Assembly (NCBI GenBank): GCA_943737045.1
Contig: CALSFV010000236.1
Coordinates: 660,001 to 724,000 of the forward strand
DNA from: Parapristionchus giblindavisi
Lineage: Eukaryota; Nematoda; Chromadorea; Rhabditida; Diplogasteridae
DNA: 64,000 nucleotides
Reading direction: 5' to 3'
Shown: in pieces, positions 44,464 through 53,914 of the stretch
How positions within the stretch are numbered: the stretch's first letter is position 1
How the letters are laid out: every line of letters begins with the position of its first letter
Made by a program: the position numbers and the translations under genes
Notes under the pieces: generated by a model
Seen by the model: only the letters and a program-made list of their open reading frames with translations
Database searches by the model: none
Told to the model about the DNA's origin: nothing

Positions 44464-45332
44464 AATCCCGACTGTTGGGCTATCGATTTTAAAAATAATT
44501 CGTGTGCTTTGCTGAGGCTGGCCAAGCAAAATCCCAACATTTGCACAGTGAAGCAATCACTCGTTGTGAAATGTTCATCATCGGACTCAGGTGAGAAAAA
44601 TAATTTAATATTGTGGCACATTTTAAAGGTACCTCACTCAATGGTCTCTTCAATGCGCACAATATTTCTCTGTTCTCTAACAACGAGAAAGCATTGGGCG
44701 TCGAAGAGACCATTGAGTGAGGTTACGCTCCCTTTAACATTATATGTATAATGAGAGCGTTACTCAAAAACAGACCCTTCACCTTGTAAATCTATCACGG
44801 AACGTGGCCGATACTACACAATATCAAGCGTTGCATCGTACTACTTCAACCCTAAAAATGCACCGGAAATATTTTGTGAAGGGAGCGATCCTCAATTCTG
44901 GGTCGGACGGACAATATTCAGTGCTTTTGAGAAGATTGATTGTAAGAAAACATGACTGTTGCTCATAAACGTATAAATCTCTCAGACGAGGATTCGACGT
45001 CTGCTTGGATGATAAATATGGAGAGTGATTCTAATCTGAATGTTTTGCCAACATCAGCATTAAAAAGGATAAAGGATGGATCTGCAAGCTACATTCTATG
45101 TGCTAGTGATCGATTAACGGTTACGTATTCACTTTTTCATTATTTTACTCTAAATATAAGCTTTCAAAGATATATAATTTACATATTTAAAAAAATTCAG
45201 GTAGAGTTGCATGATGGAACGATAATAGATGATTCACTTCGTATTGATCAATCTAATGACATTATCGAATCCACTGAAGTCTTGGACATTACAGAGATAT
45301 CGAGAATCTTCTGTGTTCATGATACACCATAG
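44464..45332 (+). pseudogene. PNS5: 5'-truncated PAN-like secreted-protein gene
   Basis: Exons 44464-44590, 44774-44941, 44986-45119, 45201-45332, open and in phase, encode NPDCWAIDFKNNSCALL, CKSITERGRYYTISS, FWVGRTIFSAFEKID and a terminal exon ending ISRIFCVHDTP. The signal-peptide exon and the first PAN-like exon are absent: sequence left of 44464 resembles intron and then meets the outer end of arm 2. It is closest to PNS7. Here the third-exon acceptor is a normal TTATCAG. A family G MITE (44618-44738) lies in the first intron. Confidence 0.65.
44618..44738. repeat. Palindromic MITE, family G
   Basis: TTTTAAAGGTACCTCACTCAATGGTC...GACCATTGAGTGAGG...CCCTTTAA around TCTCTAACAACGAGA. Confidence 0.65.
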
Positions 45333-45435
45333 TCAATTATTGAAATCTATTATTTTGCGTTTTGTGATTTACATACTTTGTCTGATTTTGTAAAATTGAA
45401 AGTATTTTAATGCCTTATCAAACAATATTTCAAAC

Positions 45436-45879
45436 CTGATTACACTTGATTACATAATGCCCCTCACTCTCCACGTTTGCTAAAAGTTCAATTCTCTCCC
45501 GATACGTTATATCCGTTGTTGTAACGAAACACGAAGCGTCAATTTTAATATCACATCCCAAGCTAATTTCAAGCTCTCCGATTTGGCAATGCTCTCGTTT
45601 TCCTTTCTTACGAGAGATCGGTACCAGAGCGAAGAGAAATTAGCTCGGGATGTGCATTTAAAAGGAGCGTAACTTCACTCAATGGTCTCTTCGACGCGCG
45701 ATCCTATTCTCGTTGTTAGAGAACAGAGAAATAGTGTACGCAATGTAGAGATCATTGAGAGAGGTAACGCTCCCTTTAATGAAGCGTATCTAATCAATAA
45801 AATAGATTATTCCAAATATGTATCAATTTGAATGAATACCTTTTCCAAAAAATACAGTCAAGAGATGGAGAATCAACAC
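45436..45879 (-). pseudogene. PNS6: relic of the first two PAN-like exons
   Basis: Minus-strand signal exon at 45879-45840 (VLILHLLTVFFGK-like, ATG changed to GTG and one base too long) and PAN-like exon at about 45542-45436 (ASCFVTTTD, GHYVIKCNQ with a key Cys replaced by Tyr; acceptor AAG changed to AAA). The intron holds family F and G MITEs (45548-45780). Its probable promoter lies 2.3 kb away at 48200-48310, separated by the fold-back at 45970-48184. Confidence 0.6.
45548..45780. repeat. Adjacent family F and family G MITEs
   Basis: Family F at 45548-45662 (CACATCCCAAGCTAATTTCAAGC...TAGCTCGGGATGTGC) is followed directly by family G at 45660-45780 (CTCAATGGTCTCTTCGACGCG). Confidence 0.65.
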
Positions 45880-45969
45880 AACATATTGATTAGAAGACAT
45901 AAGATATTTAAGACACGACCTAGAATAACTCAGTTTAATCAAATTATTTGAAAGGAAGATGGATCTTAA

Positions 45970-48184
45970 AACGCGGTCTCTGTAAGAACGTCGGAGGGGG
46001 TGGCACAGTATTTTCAAAATGGTCCGATTTCGCTCAAACTTTCAGGGCAGAGTGCCTAGGGGTGGGATACACTTCATCCAAAAAATTGGACCCGTAGGTT
46101 GATCTTTGATCTTTGATCTTCGGAATTTTCAACGTAATATTAACCCATCATGCTATACACCATTCGATAGAGCGTGAAAAGTTGTGTCAGGATCCAAATT
46201 TTCGAAGGTGTAGGTGCTCTGGTATTCGAGAAACAGAAGAAAATGTCGAAAAAAAGGGTGATCTCTATTTTCAAAAAAATATTTTCGCCATGTTCCAATG
46301 GCGGCCGCCCCCTAGAAATTACGTTGTATATGCAAAATTGTATGGAGAATCCGATAAAAATAGTCTCCAGTCTGTCCGACATGCCAGGCATGCACTTTTT
46401 CGTGAAAAACTATCGTTAGCTAGCGTTCGCGTTAGCTAAGTTAGCGACCCGGGTTCGAGTCCGCCTCCCGACATCAAATTTTTGCAACTTTTTTTCGACC
46501 ACTAATTGAGCTCAATTCAACAAAATTTCATAATTCATGTGTTTTCACAGTGGTCTGACAATTGCTTGACCATTTTTAAGTGATTTCATGTTTACACTTA
46601 CAGTGTAGGCAACAAGTCTCCGGACACTTTTTCCTTTTTTTATAACTTTGATCCAGGAAAGCAATCAAGCTGATCTTTTGAGTCAATGTACTGAACTTAT
46701 CAAGCAATGCAACCATGATGTGTAGGTTTAATTAAATCAGTTGACTGTTGTGTAGTGATGACGTTACCAAAGTACACTTTTTGGAAATTTACATTTCCTT
46801 ATTGATTTTTCCTGTTCTTCTGAAACATTGTGAGAGTGGAGACATCCACTCGTGCAGCACAGCCACACAATCCGGAATGGCTCCGACTCCGATTTCAAGC
46901 TGTAGCAAACTCGCAACTTTGACACCGAAAATTTATAACTCAGCTTCTCGCTATCGACCCGTTCTAAGTGCTAAAATGATGCTAGTGATGAGTAGTGTTT
47001 ATCCCCAGACAGTTATAGCTCGTCATTTGCCCTCAGGGCATAAAATAATTTTTTTTGGGAGTACCGAATTTGACACCCTACCGTTCAGAGGGCAGGTCTT
47101 CTAAAATTATGGTTCCTGCGCAAGCACCTTTGCAATGCATCATATATTTATTTCCTTTATTTTTGTTTGGTTCCGATTCCTTTCCGACCCATAGCAAAAG
47201 TTGTGCTGATGTTTACTCGATTTCAGCGATCAAAGATCAAAATCGAAAGATCAAAGATCAAAGTTTAGCAATAGTGTGAAAACTTTTCTGAACATCTCTA
47301 ACATGCATTGGTACTTTAAAACTAAGAGATTTCATCAATAGAGGCCCAGGGGCGAGATCAGTAAGAGAGAAAGCGCAAGAGCACACACCGAGTAGACCTC
47401 AACATAACTTTTGCTACGGGTCTGAAAGGAATCAGAACTAAACCAAAATAAGAAAAAAACCAAAATCAAAACCAATCCTTAACTGGCCGAAAGGTATGCA
47501 CCAGTATTCAGCAGCTGTCTGCAGCTTTTAAGCTTAAAAAACTTAAAAGTGTAAACATGAAATCACTTAAAAAATGGTCAAACAATGGTCAGACCACTGT
47601 GAGAACACATGAATTATGAAATTTTGATGAATTGAGCTCAATTAGTGGTCGAAAAAAAGTTGCAAAAATTTAATGTCGGGAAGCGGACTCGAACCCGGGT
47701 CGCTAACTTAGCAACGCGAACGCTAGCTAACGCTAGTTTTTCACGAAAAAGTGCATGCCTGGCATGTCGGACAGACTGGAGACTATTTTTATCGGATTCT
47801 CCATACAATTTTGCATATACAACGTAATTTCGAGGGGGCGGCCGCCATTGGAACATGGCGAAAATATTTTTTGAAAATATAGATCACCCTTTTTTTCGAC
47901 ATTTTCTTCTGTTTCTCGAATACCAGAGCACCTACACCTTCGAAAATTTGGATCCTGACACAACTTTTCACGCTCTATCGAATGGTGTATATCATGAGGG
48001 GTTAATATTACGTTGAAAATTCGGAAGATCAAAGATCAAAGATCAACTTACGGGTCCAATTTTTTGGCTGAAGTGTATCCCACCCCTAGGCACTCTGTCC
48101 TGAAAGTTTGAGCGAAATCGGACCATTTTGAAAATACTGTGCCATGTTCAGTCGGAATTCTGACGTTCTTACAGAGACCGCGTT
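45970..48184. mobile_element. Fold-back element with TTAA flanks and nested Tc1-type end
   Basis: Arms of about 630 bp mirror each other (AACGCGGTCTCTGTAAGAACG at the left, its complement at the right), with TTAA at both borders (45966-45969, 48185-48188), the duplication used by piggyBac-type elements. Each arm contains a B-box-like GGGTTCGAGTCC and a GATCAAAGATCAAAG-type run. The 945-bp centre (46601-47545) starts with CAGTGTAGGCAACAAGTC, a terminal sequence also found at 63791. No intact transposase is visible. Confidence 0.65.
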
Positions 48185-48199
48185 TTAAACGAATATCCA

Positions 48200-48310
48200 A
48201 TATATTCACGGACATGACCTTTTTTGATGAACCAATGTATCCTAAACAAGATCATCCTTACGAATTTTGTATTAGCGCAATCAAGTATGACTGATATTTC
48301 AATTTCTGTG
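48200..48310 (-). promoter_or_regulatory. Conserved PNS upstream module, detached from PNS6
   Basis: On the minus strand GAAATATCAGTCATAC, TTGATTGCGCTAATACAAAA and AAGGATGATCTTGTTTAGG correspond to the module of PNS3 and PNS7. Confidence 0.45.
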
Positions 48311-48375
48311 GTCTGGTAAATCACAGTTATACGATACAACGACTTGATATACATATAATATACATCTAATTATTT

Positions 48376-48453
48376 GAGCAAATCGGAGGAGTTGGACGAT
48401 GACGTTCTCAATGAGGAATTAGAGGATGAGGACGATGAGGACGACGAATTCTA
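48376..48453 (+). other. Possible terminal exon with acidic tail
   Basis: An open frame ends in a run of Asp and Glu (EELEDEDDEDDEF then TAG), unlike the surrounding AT-rich DNA. There is no convincing upstream exon; it may be a captured exon fragment. Confidence 0.25.
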
Positions 48454-48534
48454 GGACAACATATATATTATATTATATTTTGTGTACACACTAAGAGAAA
48501 AATCCCTTAAATGCTAGGGTGTGAAACGCTTATT

Positions 48535-48612
48535 GTTAGTGGCCTCGAAAAGAGCGCGCAAGCGCATCTCGCCCACGCTAGTTCGATTCCTTCTCGGAGC
48601 ACAAATCTTTTG
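48535..48612 (+). repeat. tRNA-like SINE fragment
   Basis: TTGTTAGTGGCC (A-box-like) and AGTTCGATTCC (B box) about 50 nt apart. Confidence 0.45.
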
Positions 48613-48714
48613 CAAGGTGTCGTCCTTTATTTTTTTTAAATGAAATATTCCCGTGAATCTTTGTTGTCATTTTGTTGCATTGTATATGTACATGTGTTTT
48701 ATTGATTTACCTGA

Positions 48715-48870
48715 CCAAAGAAACTGAAATATCAGTCATACTTGGTTGCGCTAATACAAAATCCGAAAGGAGGAACTAGTTTAGTTTAGCATACACTAAT
48801 TCAACAAAAGAGGGCGTTTCTCTGCGAATATTGGATATACTACCGCTGAAGATCCAGCTCCCCTTCATTC
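48715..48870 (+). promoter_or_regulatory. Conserved upstream module of PNS7
   Basis: GAAATATCAGTCATACTTGG, CGAAAGGAGGAACTAGTTTAG and AAAAGAGGGCGTTTCTCTGCG closely match the PNS3 module at 35105-35260. Confidence 0.5.
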
Positions 48871-48922
48871 AAATTCATTTATATTTGGCGTCATTTTTAT
48901 TGATTTGATACTCTTCATTAAG

Positions 48923-49899
48923 ATTGATGCTTCGTGTTTTGTCCAAACAACAGATAAAATGTATCGGGAGAGAATTGAGCTCATTAAAAATGTTCCGAGT
49001 GAGGGACATTGTGTAGTTAGGTGTGATCAGGTATAAATTATGCAATTACAATATCGATTCAGGAACTCAATATATATTTTATTGTTTTAAAATATTATAA
49101 ATTTGATCAGAATCCCGACTGCTGGGCTATCGGTTTTCAAAATAATTCGTGTGCTTTGCTGAGGCTGGCCAAGCAAAATTCCAACATTTGCACCTTGAAA
49201 CAATCACTCGTTGTGAAATGTTCATCATCGGATTCGGGTGAGAAAATAATTTAATATTTTGACATATTTTAACAATGCATAATGATAGCGTAACTAAAAA
49301 AAAACAGATCCTTCACCTTGTAAATCTATCACGGAACGTGGAAAGTACTACACAATATCAAGCGTTGCATCGTACTACTTCAATCTTAAGGATTCACAGG
49401 AAATACTTTGTGAAGAGAGTGGTCCCGAATTCTGGGGCGGATGGACAATCTTCAGTGCTTTTGAAAAGATTGATTGTAAGACGCACATGAATCTTGCTCA
49501 TAAACGTATAAATATCTCAGACGATGATTCAACAACTGCTGGGATAATAAATGTGGAGAGTGATATTATGACTAATCTGTATATTTCTCCTACATCAGCA
49601 CTAACTAAGATAAAGGATGTATCTGGAAGCTACATTTTATGTGCTAGCGATCGATTAGTGGTAAGCGTTCACTTTTTAAAAAAAATTACGCTAATGTCCT
49701 CTAAATATATATAAGATTTCAAAGATATATAATTTACATATTTAAAATAATTCAGGTAGAGTTGGATGATGGAACGATAATGGATGATTCACTTCGTATT
49801 GATCAATCTACTGATATGGTCGAATCTACATCCACTGAAGAAATGTTTTTTGACATTACAGATATATCGAGAATCTTCTGTGCTCATGATACACCATAG
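48923..49899 (+). CDS. PNS7: PAN-like protein gene lacking the signal-peptide exon
   Basis: Exons 48923-49030, 49111-49237, 49308-49475, 49521-49660, 49756-49899 are open and in phase (228 residues). They encode ASCFVQTTDKMYRERIEL, GHCVVRCDQ, NPDCWAIGFQNNSCALL, VKCSS, CKSITERGKYYTISS, PEFWGGWTIFSAFEKID and a final ISRIFCAHDTP. All acceptors are AG. The upstream module is present, but the segment that carries the signal exon in PNS3 is deleted: the promoter joins intron 1 sequence directly. Without a new start the product would not be secreted, so this may be a pseudogene in the making. Confidence 0.65.
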
Positions 49900-50986
49900 T
49901 CAAATATTCAATCAACAAATCAATGTAGATTAATCTATTATTTTGCGTTTTATGATTTGTACTTTGTCTGATAGATTTTGGGTGACTTGTATTATTTTAA
50001 TCTGCATCTCGGAAGTGTATTTTGCGTTCAAATTTAATAATTTTTTTGTTTTCTCATTTGATTTGAATTGTTTAATCTACATCAGAATTCATACAACGAA
50101 ACAATCACATGAAGTGAAATGTATATACTCCGATTCAGGTCATGGGGGGTGACAGAACATAATGCAACGTTTCAAAGTTTCATCCACTTTTCTTCTCCGG
50201 TTATGATTTTTCCAGTCGTTCAAACTGGTGATGTAGAACGAGAAGAAGAGTCGTTGTCGTGTCCACTCGGCGATCCTTGTCGTAGAGAGTTAGGGCAAGT
50301 GATAATTATAATTTATTTACCATGAGACAGGCAATTATTTAACAATAAAATAAAATGACATGATATGAAATGTGTGAGAAACGAACTAACTTATGAGGGC
50401 GGAGGAACGGAAAGGGGCAATGGAAGAAAATAATGAGGGAACGGAGAGATAGATAGGAATAAGTAATGCATTGAACTCATCAGTCATTTGTTTAAAAAGT
50501 TGATTCTGTTCTCGTCTCAAGTAACTAAACGGCACACAAGAACAAACTATACCTCTATTGAAACCGAGACCTAGAGTTGGAAAAGTTTAATCCATTTCGA
50601 GTAGCATAGGTTTAAAATAATAGGGTTTGTTATTCTAGATCTTAGATTTTACCCTAAGTAGTTTGATAGAAATTTTAATGGCAGTGCTTAATCTGCGTTG
50701 TTTTACTGTATCCAGAACACTTGTTGCGTGATATTTGTTGCGCATGCAAACAAACCATATCAGCACACATTAAAAAGAATCTTTTCTAAATTATTTCTTA
50801 ATATTCGACAAGTTTGTTACTAAATGTATTGTATTTACTCCCATTTAGTCATGCATTTTGAAAAATATAGATTTATCACAATAACCCCTAAAAAATATCT
50901 GAAAAAAAGTACAAATTTATGAACCATCGAACGAAAGATATACGGTAATATAAATCTATTATTGAACGAATAAGGTAGGGATCTTT
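49900..50986. other. Intergenic stretch with a PNS exon relic
   Basis: A fragment at 50060-50141 (plus strand; KQSHEVKCIYSDSG, then GTCATG) matches the end of the second PAN-like exon. The remainder is AT-rich with no supported gene. Confidence 0.5.
50060..50141 (+). pseudogene. PNS exon relic
   Basis: Reads TKQSHEVKCIYSDSG up to a donor-like GTCATG, equivalent to KQSLVVKCSSSDSG in PNS5 and PNS7; the rest of the gene is missing. Confidence 0.5.
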
Positions 50987-52947
50987 TCAATTAGCACAGA
51001 ATATGCTGGTGACATCTTCGAATGGAAGGATGCCTCGAGATTTCGAATTGATCATCACCGTACCATCATACTGTATCATATCGCTTACCAGATCAGAGAT
51101 GAATTCATTATTCATTTCCACCTTAACCTTATTAGCCTCATTTACTCTTATAGTGATAGAAACAACTTGAAAATTGGTACTTCTTCGGTTGTTGGCCACC
51201 CCCTTCCATTTTCATATCACCCCATTCCCTTATAAAAGCATTCGATTCCTTGTCTCCGGTTCTGTCCAGAGCTCATCATTTTGAGGAGAGCTGGGAGCAT
51301 TTCGCCACCGTCCTCCCAGTGAGGACGACCGCTCCATTCGATTGAAAAGATCGAAATGGAGGGGGGGGAATGAGGGGGTGGGTGGCCAGAAACCGAAGAA
51401 GAAACATTTTTACTTGAAATCATATAAATTGGATAATTCAAACAAAAAATTACCGTCATTTTTCCTTGTCGGCATTTGAGTTTGTACTTGGTGCTGCTCA
51501 TATTACTAGTTACTTTGGATCTCATAAGGTTCGTGGTTGGACTATTAGATATTCCGGGAGTACCAACCATATTTATGATGTCTACATCCTCTTCTGCGGC
51601 TATAATAACATAATTATCTTCTCTATAAGGTGAAGAAACATTCGCGTTTATCATGAATAAAATATCACAGAAAAGAAATGAACTACAAATTATGCTTTTT
51701 TACAGTATTATAAGGTGAAGTATTATTAGGTACAATATTATAAGTTGATTATAAAGTGCTTTTATAAAACTCTGGTATTTTGCCACTTAAAGTCTACTTA
51801 AACTTTCCCACTTTAAGTAGACTTTAAGTAAACTTAAAGTGAGACGTAAGTCTACTTAAAGTGGTGTGGTATACTGTAATGCATTTCGTCAAATGTTCTT
51901 TCACTTAAAGTTTACTTAAAGTCTACTTAAAGTCTGTGACGTAGTTTAAGTAGACTTTAAGTGGCAAAATACCAGAGAATGAGATCCTGATTAAATATTA
52001 CGAAGATTTTTTATTAGGCAACTATATTTTGTTTCATAAGAAATTACAGAAATTATGCTCCCTACCTGATATTGGTTCGGGAGCGGAAAATATGCTGCTG
52101 CCTCCCCAGAATTCTTGCCCATCTGAATCCTCAATGCAGGGAAGTAAAATGTCCAAGTTGAAATAGAGTGATATTGTACTCGATATGGAGTAGTAAAGAC
52201 GACGTCCCGTTATCGATTTGCATTCCGATGGGTCTGTTTTATATTTGTAAATTTCACAACACCAGACCAGTGGAAAAATTAATTGTTGTAATTGGTATCC
52301 TAAGAAATTCCAATTCAAGTTTACAGACCTGAGTCTCGTGACGTGCACTTGACTACAAGCGATTGTCGCATGGTACAAATATTGGAGTTAGCTTTGGCTT
52401 GTTTCAGCAACGCACACGATTTAGTATTAGACTCATAATCGATCGCCCAGCATTCGGGATTTTGTAAAATTGAGGTTATTTAATGAATTATCAAAATAAT
52501 TAAATGCAACCTTATTACACTTGATCACACAATGTCCTTCACTCTCCACATGAGCCAAACGTTCAATTCTTTCCCGATACATTTTATCTGTTTTTGCAAC
52601 GAAACATGAAGCATAGATCTTAAAGATGGAGTACATATACATAAAATATGCAATGGAAGTATTATGTAAAAAGTTAGAAAGGCAATTCATCAATTCCTCG
52701 CGCTGTGGTAAAAATCCTGACTAGTTATAGCAACGTCGTGGGTTCGAAACCTAATTAACGAACTTTCCACTTAAGAAAAAAACCCTTTTTAAAAATTTTG
52801 ATTCATTCATGATTCTAGCTATCAATAAGATGAATATTCATGAAATGTATGGTATGCAAAATGGCAGTATAAAACTACGGTAAGGAAAATCTTGAATGAA
52901 CCCACCGTGGTCCATAAAATGGAAAAATGAAGGAATATACCAATCAT
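50987..52947 (-). CDS. PNS8: secreted PAN-like protein (241 aa, all frames open)
   Basis: Exons 52947-52906 (signal peptide MIGIFLHFSILWTT), 52618-52511, 52461-52329, 52233-52066, 51593-51454, 51121-50987 (726 nt, in phase). The PAN-like module reads ASCFVAKTDKMYRERIERL, GHCVIKCNK and NPECWAIDYESNTKSCALL; later parts include CKSITGRRLYYSISS, GQEFWGG and the terminal DVTSIFCAN. As in PNS2-4 the third exon is preceded by TTTTACAA; the 49-nt intron has no AG. Intron 1 contains a SINE, intron 4 a family H MITE, intron 5 a GC-richer insertion. The start is supported by similarity to the PNS2 signal exon. Function is unknown; a secreted binding protein is the simplest guess. Confidence 0.65.
51769..51977. 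repeat. Palindromic MITE, family H
   Basis: CTCTGGTATTTTGCCACTTAAAG and CTTTAAGTGGCAAAATACCAGAG are exact inverted ends; inside, AGTCTACTTAAAG recurs several times in both orientations. Confidence 0.8.
52690..52775 (+). repeat. tRNA-derived SINE in PNS8 intron 1
   Basis: CGCGCTGTGGTAAAAATC (A-box-like), GTGGGTTCGAAACC (B box), then AACGAACTTTCC as in the copy at 28566-28650. Confidence 0.6.
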
Positions 52948-53914
52948 TCCAGACTGCTGTTCCAGAGATCGAAAATACACTTTAGGAATCGCCACTGAGA
53001 GAAGCGCTAGGAGACAATTCTGGTATAGTTTTGTTCCTGGACGACTAATTCCTAGAAACGAACTGAAACAAGTCTAACTAAACGGAAAGAAATGCAAGCA
53101 GACTCTTGCAATTTATGTCATCCAATAAATATTACAATTTTAATAGTTCAACTATATTCTTTCCATGGTTCTACTATCGTATTGTGCATAAGTTTTATCT
53201 TTATTTGCATATCCTTCTTTTTCAGACATAGTTGCTAACTAGAACGAACTACTCTCATTGGTGCTAGCCATTATCTACGTTCGTTTCACGTAATGTTCCA
53301 CCTCTGCTATTTATGAACTGAGGAAGGGTTATTAGGTCTTGCTGGAGTGCGAGAGATGTGATTGAACCTATTCCTATCACCTTCTCTTGCTATCGTATAT
53401 TTTCAAAGACTATCACATAGACTGCCGACCTTCGGTTTATGAGACATTGCGATAGGAAAGGTACAGTCCCGTTGATTCAGCGTTTCTTCACCATTGAAAA
53501 AGGTGTCGGTTCTTTGTCAATAATTTAATAATACAGGGGTTATAATACAATTTAGTACTTTAACAATTCAATTTAATAATAGAAGCACTTAACAGATTAT
53601 ATATATTCCTATCGCTCTCTGTTGCCAAATCATGTTCTTTATTGCTGCCAGTTATAGAATAGTAATTCTCAACTAACAGTTATGGACGGACTCATGTATT
53701 ATGCAAAGACGAAGGTGACTTAGATTTTGAAATATCAAATGCTGTGGTGTAATAAACTGATATGATAAGGCCAAGTGAAAAGAGCTCTTTGCGAGAGTGA
53801 CGCTTTGTATTCTTATCAAGACTATTTGAATGTCCTGTTGATAAGAGTATATTTCCATTCACTGGGCGCACCTTACTTCTAACTTCATTTCATTTTAAAA
53901 GGAGGCGAATCGAT
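52948..53914. other. Intergenic region between PNS8 and the propeller gene
   Basis: The first 130 bp resemble the upstream flank of the PNS2 signal exon (minus strand). The rest is AT-rich with no supported gene; promoters of both divergent genes must lie here. Confidence 0.4.

Noticed and set aside
46440..46480. tRNA gene near the B-box-like GGGTTCGAGTCC
   Set aside because: No A box or stems at the right distance; it is repeated in both arms of the fold-back.
46748..47104. 118-codon open frame inside the fold-back centre
   Set aside because: No recognisable motif; it lies within transposon-derived sequence between the arms.
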